From: Jiangella endophytica
GTDB taxonomy: Bacteria > Actinomycetota > Actinomycetes > Jiangellales > Jiangellaceae
NCBI RefSeq assembly: GCF_003427025.1
Contig: NZ_QVAI01000002.1
Location: 186,001 to 250,000 of the forward strand
DNA length: 64,000 nt
Reading direction: 5' to 3'
Shown here piece by piece: positions 42,339 through 50,461 of the stretch. The notes below the pieces were generated by a model. It saw only the letters and a list, made by a program, of their open reading frames with translations. It ran no database searches and was not told where the DNA came from. How positions within the stretch are numbered: position 1 is the stretch's first letter; each line of letters opens with the position of its first letter. The translations under genes and the position numbers were made by a program.

Positions 42339-42827
42339 ATGGAGATCAGGGACGCGCGGGCCGACGACTGGCCGGCCATCTGGCCGATCCTGCGGCACAT
42401 CGTCGCGGCGGGCGAGACGTACACGCTGCCACGCGACCTCGACGCCGAGCTGGGACGGCGCATCTGGCTGCTGGAGCCGCCGGACCGCACGGTCGTCGCC
42501 GTCGACGAGGACGGGACGGTGCTCGGCTCGGCGAAGATGAACCGGAACCACCTGGGGCCGGCGTCGCACATCGCCAGCGCGAGCTTCATCGTGGCGCCGG
42601 AGCATTCCGGACAGGGCGTCGGGCGGGCGCTCGGCGAGCACGTCATCGACTGGGCCCGCACCGCCGGGTACCGGGCGATGCAGTTCAACGCGGTGGTCGA
42701 GACCAACACCCGGGCGGTCGCTCTGTGGCGATCGCTCGGGTTCGAGGTCATCGGGACGCTACCGGAGGGGTTCTCGCACCCGATGCACGGCTACGTCGGG
42801 CTGCACATCATGCACCGGCGGTTGTGA
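42339..42827 (+). CDS. GNAT acetyltransferase
   Basis: A 162-residue N-acetyltransferase that uses acetyl-CoA on an unknown amine. It starts MEIRDARADDWPAIWPILRHIV. The CoA-binding motif A is SASFIVAPEHSGQGVGRALGEHVIDWA (about 87-113), and motif B is NAVVETNTRAVALWRSLGFEVIG. It ends YVGLHIMHRRL. It is translated just after the VOC gene (19-base gap) and overlaps the convergent RlaP-like gene tail by 20 bases. Confidence 0.9.
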   Translation: MEIRDARADDWPAIWPILRHIVAAGETYTLPRDLDAELGRRIWLLEPPDRTVVAVDEDGTVLGSAKMNRNHLGPASHIASASFIVAPEHSGQGVGRALGEHVIDWARTAGYRAMQFNAVVETNTRAVALWRSLGFEVIGTLPEGFSHPMHGYVGLHIMHRRL

Positions 42828-43734
42828 CCGGCTCGAGATCGCGGCGGCGCAGGTCGCTGAGCCAGGCGTCGACCCGTCCGGTGTCGGGCCCGGGCGACAG
42901 GTACGACGCCGCGGCCGCCTCGTCGAGCTGCTGCTGCAGCTCCACGCGGTAGGCATCGACCCGCTCCCACGGCAGCGCACCGGCCCGGACGGCCGCCAGC
43001 CTCTCGACGTGCTCATCGGACGGGACGCCGACGTCGCCGCCGCGCAGCAGCGCCTGCCCGTCGATGAGCAGGCGGAGCAGGTCGGCGGCAGCGGTCGCCT
43101 GTTCCTTGTCCAGGCCGTCGTCGCCGGCCAGCCGGGTGAATCCGGCCAGCACGTGGTCGGCGTAGGCGGCGGAGATGGTCTGCGACAGGAACGCCGGCCG
43201 CAGGTCCAGCAGCTCGCTGCCGACCTCGCTGACCCAGACCCGGCGCGGCGACCACAGCAGCTCCAGGCAGATCGGGTCGGCGTCGAGGGCCAGCCGGCAG
43301 AACTGCTCGACCTCCCACGACAGCCAGGACGGTCCCGGCCCGGCGACCTGCTCAGGCGGCTTGCGCAGCGACCAGAACGCCGCCGTGGGCGCCTGATAGA
43401 CGGCGCGCACCGTCAGCTCGGCGCCGGGGTCGGCGGGCGGATGGCCGACGGCGGCGGCGAGCAGCGTGCGCGCGACGACCAGGTCGTCCGGCGCACCGGA
43501 GCGGACCGGTTCCGGCAGCTCGGACGGCGGGTCGGCGAGCGGGGTCAGCTGGTCGGGCGTGGCCTCGACCAGCCGGCCGTCGGCCAGCGCGACGGTGTAC
43601 GCGCCGTCGGCCTCGCGGAGGACGCGGCCGGCGAGACCGCGGCCGTTCCCCGGGCCGGCGGCGTCGGCCGCGGTGCCGTGCACGACGACCTGCATGCCGA
43701 CGGGGACTCGCGCAGGGGCGCTCAGGCGAGACAT
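42808..43734 (-). CDS. RlaP-type nucleotidyltransferase-family protein, catalytic motif degenerate
   Basis: A 308-residue protein. Its middle matches the RlaP family (predicted RNA-repair nucleotidyltransferases, DNA polymerase beta superfamily): VYQAPTAAFWSLRKPPEQV, SWEVEQFCRLALDADPICLELLW, and SELLDLRPAFLSQTISAAYADHVLAGF. The usual active-site GS-x-AYGL...SDVD block should lie just before the first of these, near residue 105. There the sequence reads VGHPPADPGAELTVRAV, with no Gly-Ser and no Asp pair. Catalysis is therefore doubtful. An N-terminal extension of about 70 residues is extra. ATG 43734 is used. Confidence 0.65.
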   Translation of the reverse strand: MSRLSAPARVPVGMQVVVHGTAADAAGPGNGRGLAGRVLREADGAYTVALADGRLVEATPDQLTPLADPPSELPEPVRSGAPDDLVVARTLLAAAVGHPPADPGAELTVRAVYQAPTAAFWSLRKPPEQVAGPGPSWLSWEVEQFCRLALDADPICLELLWSPRRVWVSEVGSELLDLRPAFLSQTISAAYADHVLAGFTRLAGDDGLDKEQATAAADLLRLLIDGQALLRGGDVGVPSDEHVERLAAVRAGALPWERVDAYRVELQQQLDEAAAASYLSPGPDTGRVDAWLSDLRRRDLEPVTTAGA

Positions 43735-43848
43735 GACGACCATTCTCGCTCGCCGCAGGCGCGCCCGTCCGACGATCCATCGGGTTTCAACCGTTTGGAC
43801 CGGATCATTTGCATCGGCAGGTACCTGCGCCGCCGGTAGGTTGAGGTC

Positions 43849-44523
43849 ATGAGCGAGCAGCAGTGGACCGCCGTCGACCGCTATCTCGGCGAGCACCTCG
43901 TCGGCGCCGACCCGGCGCTCGACGACGCGCTGCGGGCCAGCGACGCGGCCGGCCTGCCCGCCATCAACGTCGCACCCAACCAGGGCAAGTTCCTGCACCT
44001 GCTGACACTGATCGCCGGCGCCCGGCGGGTCCTCGAGATCGGCACGCTGGGCGGCTACAGCACCATCTGGCTGGCCCGGGCGCTGCCCGACGACGGCCGG
44101 CTGATCACGCTCGAGGCCGACCCCGCCCACGCCGAGGTGGCCACGGCGAACCTCGGCCGTGCCGGTCTCCTCGACCGCGTCGACGTCCGGGTCGGCAAGG
44201 CGCTGGACACCCTCCCACGATTGCAGGCCGAGGGCGCCGGTCCGTTCGATCTCGTCTTCATCGACGCGGACAAACCGTCCAACCTCGACTACGTCAGCTG
44301 GGCGCTGCGGCTGGGCCGCCGCGGCACCGTCATCGTCGTCGACAATGTCGTGCGCGCCGGCCGGGTCATCGACGCAACCACCGGCGACGCGTCGATCGAC
44401 GGCACCCGGCGGCTGTTCGAGTACGTCGCCACCGAGCCGCGGCTCACCGCGACCGCCGTCCAGACCGTGGGCACCAAGGGCTACGACGGCTTCCTGCTGG
44501 CGCTGGTGACTACCGACCTCTGA
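43849..44523 (+). CDS. Class I SAM-dependent O-methyltransferase
   Basis: A 224-residue catechol/caffeoyl-CoA-type methyltransferase. The SAM motif is RRVLEIGTLGGYSTIWLARALP (about 63-84), with the acidic ribose-binding strand LITLEADPAHAE. The metal site is FDLVFIDADKPSNLDYVSWAL (Asp-Asp pair), with VVVDNVVRAGRV carrying the third ligand. It probably methylates a catechol-like hydroxyl and needs Mg. ATG 43849 is 29 bases past a TAGGTT hexamer that could be a -10 box. Confidence 0.9.
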   Translation: MSEQQWTAVDRYLGEHLVGADPALDDALRASDAAGLPAINVAPNQGKFLHLLTLIAGARRVLEIGTLGGYSTIWLARALPDDGRLITLEADPAHAEVATANLGRAGLLDRVDVRVGKALDTLPRLQAEGAGPFDLVFIDADKPSNLDYVSWALRLGRRGTVIVVDNVVRAGRVIDATTGDASIDGTRRLFEYVATEPRLTATAVQTVGTKGYDGFLLALVTTDL

Positions 44524-44569
44524 GAACGGGCCGTCAGGCCAGGACGCCGGCCGACGAGTCGTTCGAGCA

Positions 44570-45523
44570 TCACGCGACCGCGCGGCCGAACCGCTGCGAG
44601 ATCTCGCGCAGGTAGCCGCGCAGCTCGGCCGGCTCGACGACGTCGAAGTCGGCGGCGATCGCGCCGAGCATGAAGGCCGGCCAGTCCAGCGTGTCGACGT
44701 TCATCGTGAGCCGGCAGGACGCGGCACCGGTCGGCTCGACCGTCCCCCAGGTCGACACCTGGGACGCGACCTCGCCGGCCGGCGCCCGGACGTCGACGAC
44801 GACGCGGTAGCGGGTCGGCACGGCGGCCAGCCGCTCGTGGACGAACGTGGCGGCGTCGGCGGCCGGCAGTTCGCGCGGCCGGAACCGGGCGCCGGTCGCG
44901 ACCGGCTCGGTCAGGCGGTCGACGCGGAACGTGCGCCAGTCGTGCCGTTCGACGTCCCAGGCGACGAGGTACCAGCGGCGCCCGCGCGACACCAGCCGGT
45001 ACGGCTCCACCAGCCGGCCGGTCGCGGCGCCGTCACGCGACGTGTACCGGAACCGCAGCCGCTCGTCGTCGCGGCAGGCCTGCGCGATGACGGTGAGCGC
45101 GTCGGAGTCGACCCGCGGGCCGTCGCCGGGGACGGACGGGACGGTGTAGGTGTGCAGTGCGTCGACGCGGCGACGCAGCCGCGGCGGCAGCACCTGGACC
45201 ACCTTGGTCAGTGCCCGCACCGACGTCTCCTCGATGCCGCCGACGCCACCGCCCGCGGCCGTGCGCAGGCTGACCGCGATGGCCACCGCCTCCTCGTCGT
45301 CCAGCAGCAGCGGCGGCAGCGCGGCACCGGCCTGCAACTGGTAGCCGCCGGCGACCCCCCGGGCGGCGTCGACGGGGTAGCCCAGCTCGCGCAGCCGGTC
45401 GACGTCGCGGCGCAGCGTGCGCGGGCTGACGCCGAGCCGACCGGCCAGTTCCTCCCCCGGCCAGTACCGATGCGTCTGCAGCAGCGACAGCAGCCGCAGC
45501 ATCCGAGCACTCGTGTTCGCCAT
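44570..45523 (-). CDS. YafY-type WYL transcriptional regulator
   Basis: A 317-residue regulator paralogous to the one at 22935. It has the winged helix RMLRLLSLLQTHRYWPG and GVSPRTLRRDVDRLRELGYPV, then GGYQLQAGAALPPLLLDDEEAVAIAVSLR. The WYL domain has RLRFRYTSRD, EPYRLVSRGRRWYLVAWDVE and RTFRVDRLTEP, and a WCX domain follows. It lacks the 45-residue insert of its paralogue and so serves as the uninterrupted reference. It is divergent from the ABC exporter pair (63 bases), which it probably controls. Confidence 0.92.
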   Translation of the reverse strand: MANTSARMLRLLSLLQTHRYWPGEELAGRLGVSPRTLRRDVDRLRELGYPVDAARGVAGGYQLQAGAALPPLLLDDEEAVAIAVSLRTAAGGGVGGIEETSVRALTKVVQVLPPRLRRRVDALHTYTVPSVPGDGPRVDSDALTVIAQACRDDERLRFRYTSRDGAATGRLVEPYRLVSRGRRWYLVAWDVERHDWRTFRVDRLTEPVATGARFRPRELPAADAATFVHERLAAVPTRYRVVVDVRAPAGEVASQVSTWGTVEPTGAASCRLTMNVDTLDWPAFMLGAIAADFDVVEPAELRGYLREISQRFGRAVA

Positions 45524-45585
45524 GTCCCCACCGTCCTCGCTATTGAGGTCAGAAAGTGGCCGGAATGGATTCTAGCGTGGTTCCC

Positions 45586-46578
45586 ATGAACGCCACCATG
45601 ATCCAGACCAGCGACCTGACCAGGCACTTCACGGTCAAGAAGGACGTCGTCGAGGCCGTGCGCGGGCTCGACCTGCACGTCGCGGAGGGCGAGCTGGTCG
45701 CCCTCCTGGGACCGAACGGCGCCGGGAAGTCGACGACGCTGCGCATGCTGACGACGCTGATCCCGCCGACCTCCGGCACCGCGACGGTCGCCGGCTACGA
45801 CGTGGTCGACCGGCAGCGCGACGTGCGCCGGGTCATCGGGTACATCGGCCAGGGCAACGGCGCGGCGCACAGCCAGCGCGGCCGCGACGAGCTGGTCAGC
45901 CAGGGCCGGGCGTACGGCATGAGCGTGCGCGACGCGAAGGCGCGTGCGGACGAGCTGGTCGCGTCGCTGGACCTCGCCGCCGTCGCCGAGCGGCCGGTGT
46001 CGTCGCTGTCGGGCGGGCAGCGACGGCGGCTGGACATCGCGATGGGCCTCATCCACGCGCCCCGGCTGCTCTTCCTCGACGAGCCGTCGACCGGGCTGGA
46101 CCCGCAGAACCGGGCCAACCTGCAGGAGCACATCCTGAAGCTGCGCGCCGAGCACGGCACGACGATCGTGCTGACGACGCACTATCTCGACGAGGCCGAC
46201 GCGATGGCCGAGCGGGTCATCGTCATCGACCACGGCACCGTCATCGCCGACGACACCCCGGCGCGGCTGAAGGCCGAGCACTCGGGCGACCTGATCACGC
46301 TCGGCTTCGGCTCCGCCGCGGACGCGGGACGGGCGGTGACGCGGCTCGGCGCGCTCGCGGATGCGGCCGTGAGCGCCGACGGCGCGGTGGTCGAGGTGCG
46401 GGTGGCGGGCGGACCGCGGCTCGTCCCGGGGGTCCTCCGCGACCTCGACGCCGCCGGCATCGCCGTCGAGTCCACCGCCGTCAACCGGCCCACCCTGGAC
46501 GACGTCTTCCTCAACCTCACCGGGCGCAGCCTGCGCGAGGGCGTCGTCACCACGTCGACCGAGGAGGTCGCGGCATGA
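45586..46578 (+). CDS. ABC exporter ATPase (DrrA-like)
   Basis: A 330-residue ATPase. It shows Walker A GPNGAGKST (about 45), the Q-loop in GYIGQGN, signature LSGGQRRRLDIAMG, Walker B LLFLDEPSTGLDP and the H-loop LTTHYLDEA. A C-terminal extension (DAA-x-IAVESTAVNRPTLDDVFLNLTGR) is typical of DrrA-type drug exporters. ATG 45586 or 45598 may start it. Its stop overlaps the permease ATG by four bases. Export substrate unknown; drugs or antibiotics are usual. Confidence 0.92.
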   Translation: MNATMIQTSDLTRHFTVKKDVVEAVRGLDLHVAEGELVALLGPNGAGKSTTLRMLTTLIPPTSGTATVAGYDVVDRQRDVRRVIGYIGQGNGAAHSQRGRDELVSQGRAYGMSVRDAKARADELVASLDLAAVAERPVSSLSGGQRRRLDIAMGLIHAPRLLFLDEPSTGLDPQNRANLQEHILKLRAEHGTTIVLTTHYLDEADAMAERVIVIDHGTVIADDTPARLKAEHSGDLITLGFGSAADAGRAVTRLGALADAAVSADGAVVEVRVAGGPRLVPGVLRDLDAAGIAVESTAVNRPTLDDVFLNLTGRSLREGVVTTSTEEVAA

Positions 46579-47327
46579 GCGGCACGACCATGATCACCGA
46601 CACCGTCACCGTCTTCAGCCGCGAGCTGCGGCCGGTCCTGCGCGACCCGTTCTCCGTCGTGTTCAGCATGATCCAGCCGCTGGTGTTCCTCGGGCTGTTC
46701 GCGCCGCTGCTCCCCGAGGTCGAGGGCGGCTCCGCGCTGCAGTGGTTCGTGCCCGGCATCGTGGTGATGTCGTGCCTGTTCAGCACATCGTTCACCGGAT
46801 CGAACCTGCTGTTCGAGATCCAGACCGGCGCGCACGAGCGGATGCTGGTGACACCGCTGCGACGGCCGGCGCTGATCGTCGGCCGGGCGCTGAAGGAGAT
46901 CGTCCCGATGATCGTGCAGACGGCGATCATCGTGCTGGTGTGCGTGCCGTTCGGCTTCGACCTGCACGTGCTGGGTGTCCTGGCCGGCGTGGCCATTCTG
47001 GCCGTCATGGCCGTGGGGCTGGGCGCGCTGTCGTACACGCTGGCGCTGGCGTCGAAGAACACCGAGTGGATGTTCTGGACCGTGCAGCAGACCGTGCTGT
47101 TCCCGCTGTTGCTGCTGGCCGGCATCCTGCTCCCGGTCGACGACGGGCCCGGCTGGCTGCGGGCGCTGTCCAGCGCGAACCCGCTGGCCTACGTCGTCGA
47201 CGCGGAACGGGCCCTGTTCAACGGCGAGTTCCCGGCGTCGACCGTGCTGAGCGCCGTCGTCGCCTCGGTCGCCGTCGCCGCCCTCGGTCTGGCGGTCGGG
47301 ACGCGGGCGATGCGGCGCTCGTCCTGA
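46575..47327 (+). CDS. ABC-2 type exporter permease (DrrB-like)
   Basis: A 250-residue protein with six predicted helices (FSMIQPLVFLGLFAPLL, FVPGIVVMSCLFSTSFTG, and others). A DrrB-like signature follows, ERMLVTPLRRPALIVGRALKEI, then LLLLAGILLPVDDGPGWLRALSSANPLAYVVDAERALF. It pairs with the overlapping ATPase gene to form the full exporter as a dimer of each. A divergent WYL regulator likely sets expression. Confidence 0.9.
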   Translation: MSGTTMITDTVTVFSRELRPVLRDPFSVVFSMIQPLVFLGLFAPLLPEVEGGSALQWFVPGIVVMSCLFSTSFTGSNLLFEIQTGAHERMLVTPLRRPALIVGRALKEIVPMIVQTAIIVLVCVPFGFDLHVLGVLAGVAILAVMAVGLGALSYTLALASKNTEWMFWTVQQTVLFPLLLLAGILLPVDDGPGWLRALSSANPLAYVVDAERALFNGEFPASTVLSAVVASVAVAALGLAVGTRAMRRSS

Positions 47328-47380
47328 GCAAGGCTGCGCGGCCGGCCGCAGGGTCTGACGTCAGTCCCTAAGGTGGTCGC

Positions 47381-47809
47381 ATGGGCGTCATCGGGGTCGG
47401 CTACGAAGGGCACACCATCGAGTCCTTCGTGGCCGGCCTCGCCGCGTCCGGGGTCGGGCTGGTCGCCGACGTGCGGTTCACACCGATGTCGCGCAAGCCC
47501 GGCTTCTCCAAGCGCGGCCTGGCCGCGGCGCTGGCCGGCGCCGGCATCGACTACGTGCACCTGCCCGCACTGGGCAACCCGAGGGACAACCGGGTGCCGT
47601 TCGCCGCGGGCGACCCGGCGGCGCGGCAGCGCTACGCGGACCGGCTGGCCGAACCGGAGGGCCGCGAGGCGCTGGACCTGCTGGCCGGTGAGTCCGAGAC
47701 CCGGCTGGTGGCGCTGCTGTGCCTGGAGGAGGACCAGTCCCGCTGCCACCGCCAGGTCGTGCTCGACCGGCTCGGTGGAACGGCCCCAGGTCGCCCGGAC
47801 GACCGGTAG
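47381..47809 (+). CDS. DUF488 family protein
   Basis: A 142-residue protein. The opening GVGYEGHTIESFVAGLAASGV and the strand VADVRFTPMSRKPGFSKRGLAAAL, then YVHLPALGNPRD, are standard for DUF488. The late CLEEDQSRCHRQVVLDRL has the conserved C-x-H. Family function is unproven, although Arg/Lys and Cys/His conservation suggests an enzyme. The ATG follows a TAAGGT hexamer by eight bases, so a leaderless-like short 5' region is possible. Confidence 0.85.
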   Translation: MGVIGVGYEGHTIESFVAGLAASGVGLVADVRFTPMSRKPGFSKRGLAAALAGAGIDYVHLPALGNPRDNRVPFAAGDPAARQRYADRLAEPEGREALDLLAGESETRLVALLCLEEDQSRCHRQVVLDRLGGTAPGRPDDR

Positions 47810-48158
47810 GCGGGGCTCGTCGACAACCTGGTCGACAAGGCTGGTCGACAGGCGGCCGGCTCCGCTGCGTCGGCGGGCGCCCGATGCGACGGCGCCCGCA
47901 CGTGTGTCGGCGTCGGCCCGACCCGGCAGCACGCCGACACGGCAGGGCGGCGACGCAGCAGCGTTCGCCGACGTTGTCGGTGCCCGCCCATAGGGTGGGC
48001 CCCCTCCCAGCCGGGCGGGTTGCGTCTTCGGTCACGCGCCGCGCACGAGCCGGGCCGCCGCGCCCCACCCGCGAGCCAGGCCGCCGCGCGCCACCCACCG
48101 GCCGAGCCGCTGCACGGCCACCCATCGGCCGGGCCGCCGCGCCCGCCGTCCGCCCTCG
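47810..48158. repeat. Gene-free repeat block between DUF488 and the FAD oxidoreductase
   Basis: I find no gene here. From 47819 GTCGACA occurs three times at 12-13 base spacing (47819, 47831, 47844). The third NDp-like hairpin lies at 47974-48020. After about 48045 a degenerate unit of about 28 bases (GAGCCGGGCCGCCGCGC with CCACCC) repeats three to four times up to the FAD-oxidoreductase stop codon. The unit drifts too much for a recent expansion. Confidence 0.6.
47974..48020 (+). repeat. NDp-like hairpin repeat, copy 3
   Basis: TGTCGGTG (47975-47982), eight bases CCCGCCCA, then TAGGGT (47991-47996), preceded by T to give the full tTGTCGGTG. CCCGCCC and GGGCGGG flank it. Reading leftward gives PTLWAGTD, close to the PTLRAG-T/A-D of the other two copies. 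No rightward gene follows within 1.5 kb. Confidence 0.75.
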
Positions 48159-49490
48159 TCAGCTCGCGGCGAGGTGCGGAGCGGGGAAGACGCCGTGCGG
48201 GTCGCGGTCGCGCTTGACCGCGGCCAGGCGGGCCAGCGTCTCCGGCGGGAACGCCTCGTGGGCCAGCGCGGCGGCAGCCGGTCCGCCGAGGAAGTTGAGG
48301 AACCGCAGGCCAGTGCTCCAGGGCCGCAGCCGGTCCAGCACGGCCTCCGTCGCCACCGGATCCAGGCCGAGGGCGGCCAGGCTGAACTCCGCCGTGCCGT
48401 GGTCGAGCGCGCGCGGATGCTCAGGCCGGCGGGGCAGCGCCCCACCCAGGCGCCGCACGTCCACCATGATCACGCCACCGGGCGCATCCGGACCGGCCAC
48501 CTCGACGAGTGCGTCCACGGCGGCGTCGTCGAACGAGGCCAGCAGGAGCGAGCGCTCGTCGTAGGGGATCGGCTCGGTCGGGTCGTTGTACACGGCGCCG
48601 ATCGCGGCCGGCGACAGCGGCGCGACGGTGTCGGCCAGCGGGCCGAGGCCGCGCAGCGGCCGGACCAGCGCGGCGCCGTCGTCCGCGTCGCCGGCGTACG
48701 CGATGCGGACGTGCGCCGTGAGCGGGCCGCCCGGTAGCCGCACGAACGCGAGCGCGGTGTTCATCGCCTCGGGCAGCTCCGCCGACCACGCACGCCACGC
48801 GTGCGCCACCGTCGCCACCATCGCCGCCGACTCGGCCGCGAAGATCAGACCGCCTCCGTACAGCCGAGGCAGCGGCACCAGCTCGACCTCGGCCGTCGTC
48901 ACGATGCCGAAGCCGCCCTTGCCGCCTCGCAACGCCCAGAACAGGTCGGCGTTCTCGTCCGGGCCGGCGGCGACCAGCTCGCCGTCGGCCGTGACCACCT
49001 CCAGCCGGCGGACCCGGTCGGCGCCCCAGCCGAACGTCCGGCCGAGCACCGGCAGGCCACCGCCGAGCAGGTACGAGACCGCGCCGACCAGCGGCGAGGA
49101 TCCGCTGAGTGGCGCCAGACCGGCGGCCGCGGCCGGCTCGATGACCTGCCGCCACCGCACGCCGGCCTCGACCCGGGCGAGCCGGGCGCCCGCGTCGAGC
49201 CGCACGCCGTCCAGCCGCCGTGTGCCGACCAGCACCCCGCCGTCCAGGGGAACGCCGGCGCCGTGGCCGGTCGCCTGTGCCGTGACCCGCAGACCGTGGT
49301 CCGCGGCGAACCGCACCGCTGCCGCCACGTCCGCCGCCGAGACCGCACCCACGATCAATGCGGGCCGCTGATCGACGGCGAGGTTGAAACCGGACCGCTC
49401 GCGGTCGTAGTCGTCGTCGCCCGGCCGCAGCACGGGCCCGTCGATGCGGCGGGCGAGGCCGGCGACCGCCGGCCGTGGTGTCGTGTCCAT
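48159..49490 (-). CDS. FAD-linked oxidoreductase (berberine-bridge-enzyme-like)
   Basis: A 443-residue oxidase of the PCMH/BBE family. The FAD domain has DQRPALIVGAVSAADVAAAVRFA, QATGHGAGVPLDGG (His for likely flavin linkage, about 76), and GSSPLVGAVSYLLGGGLPVLGR. The substrate domain ends in the BBE-like tail KRDRDPHGVFPAPH. Such enzymes oxidise alcohols or sugars, sometimes in natural-product pathways. ATG 49490 is used. It is divergent from a LysR gene, its likely activator. Confidence 0.88.
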   Translation of the reverse strand: MDTTPRPAVAGLARRIDGPVLRPGDDDYDRERSGFNLAVDQRPALIVGAVSAADVAAAVRFAADHGLRVTAQATGHGAGVPLDGGVLVGTRRLDGVRLDAGARLARVEAGVRWRQVIEPAAAAGLAPLSGSSPLVGAVSYLLGGGLPVLGRTFGWGADRVRRLEVVTADGELVAAGPDENADLFWALRGGKGGFGIVTTAEVELVPLPRLYGGGLIFAAESAAMVATVAHAWRAWSAELPEAMNTALAFVRLPGGPLTAHVRIAYAGDADDGAALVRPLRGLGPLADTVAPLSPAAIGAVYNDPTEPIPYDERSLLLASFDDAAVDALVEVAGPDAPGGVIMVDVRRLGGALPRRPEHPRALDHGTAEFSLAALGLDPVATEAVLDRLRPWSTGLRFLNFLGGPAAAALAHEAFPPETLARLAAVKRDRDPHGVFPAPHLAAS

Positions 49491-49548
49491 GATCTCGATC
49501 CCACCCGAGCCGCGCCCCCCGGACCAGGCCGAGGACGCACGTACAGTT

Positions 49549-49563
49549 ATCACTGACCGTGAT
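49549..49563. promoter_or_regulatory. Candidate LysR box ATCAC-N5-GTGAT
   Basis: ATCAC-TGACC-GTGAT is a perfect inverted repeat that contains a T-N11-A LysR box. It lies between the divergent FAD oxidoreductase and the lysR gene. Placing the lysR start at 49589 leaves this site intact upstream, which supports that start over 49559. Confidence 0.5.
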
Positions 49564-49588
49564 GAATGCGAATGTCCCGGGGAGGCCC

Positions 49589-50461
49589 GTGGAGCTGCGT
49601 CAACTCGCCTACTTCGTCGCCATCGCCGACGAGGGTGGGTTCGCCCGCGCCGCGGAGGTGCTGCACGTCGGTCAGCCCGCCGTGAGCCAGCAGCTGCGCC
49701 GGCTGGAACGCGAGCTCGGCGTGGTGCTGTTCGACCGCACCACGCGCCGGGTGCGGCTCACCGCCGAGGGCGACCGGCTGCTGCCCGAGGCGCGGGCCGT
49801 GCTGGCCGCCGCCGACCGCACCCGCCGGCTGGCGGCCGATCTCGCCGGCGCCGGCTCGCTGCGGCTCGGGACCAGCCCCGCGCCCGGGCGCCGGCTGCCC
49901 ACGTTGCTCGCCGCGCTCGCCGCTCGGGAGCCGCGGCTGCGGGTCCGGCTGAGCACGGTGAAGCTGGCCGACCGGCTGGCGTCCGTGCGGTCCGGCGTAC
50001 TGGACGCCGCTCTGGTCCGCGACGTCGACGACGCACCCGGGCTGGAGCTGCTCGCGCTCTGGGACGACCCCGTCCTGGCGGCGCTGCCGAGCGGGCATCC
50101 GCTCACCACCGGTGACACGGTGCGGCTGCGTGATCTGGGCGGCCTGCCGGTCCGGCTGGCCGATCCGCGCGCCAATCCGCCGTTCCATGGCCTGATGACC
50201 GCCGCGTTCCGAGCCGCCGGCGTCGATCCGCCCGCCGGCCCGCCGTTCACGTCGTTGCGCGAGACGCTCGCCGATCTCGCCCATGCCGCGCCGTCGTGGA
50301 CGCCGTTCTACGAGGTCGGTCCCCCGCCGCCGATGCCCGGCGTCGCCTACCTCCGCGTTGAGGCACTGGTCTCGACGACGTACCTCGCCGTGCGCGCCGA
50401 GCCGCCGCCGGCCGCGATCCGGCAGTTGCTGGCCGCCGCGCGCGACCTCGAACCGCTCTAG
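49589..50461 (+). CDS. LysR-family transcriptional regulator
   Basis: A 290-residue activator. The N-terminal HTH is LRQLAYFVAIADEGGFARAAEVLHVGQPAVSQQLRRLERELGVVLF compacted across the first 50 residues, with RLTAEGDRLLPEAR closing it. A type-2 binding fold sensor follows (SLRLGTSPAPGRRLPTLLAAL, then DAALVRDVDDAPGLELLAL). GTG 49589 follows GGGGAGG; in-frame GTG 49559 and ATG 49562 overlap the probable LysR box and are less likely. Control of the divergent FAD oxidoreductase is inferred. Confidence 0.92.
   Translation: MELRQLAYFVAIADEGGFARAAEVLHVGQPAVSQQLRRLERELGVVLFDRTTRRVRLTAEGDRLLPEARAVLAAADRTRRLAADLAGAGSLRLGTSPAPGRRLPTLLAALAAREPRLRVRLSTVKLADRLASVRSGVLDAALVRDVDDAPGLELLALWDDPVLAALPSGHPLTTGDTVRLRDLGGLPVRLADPRANPPFHGLMTAAFRAAGVDPPAGPPFTSLRETLADLAHAAPSWTPFYEVGPPPPMPGVAYLRVEALVSTTYLAVRAEPPPAAIRQLLAAARDLEPL

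Noticed and set aside
47819..47850. GTCGACA iterations as an insertion-sequence end or partition site
   Set aside because: Only three copies, no adjoining transposase, inverted terminal repeats or partition genes.
47478..48125. Leftward 215-codon ORF over DUF488 and the repeat block
   Set aside because: It overlaps the well-supported DUF488 gene on the other strand and is Arg/Gly/Pro-rich shadow coding.
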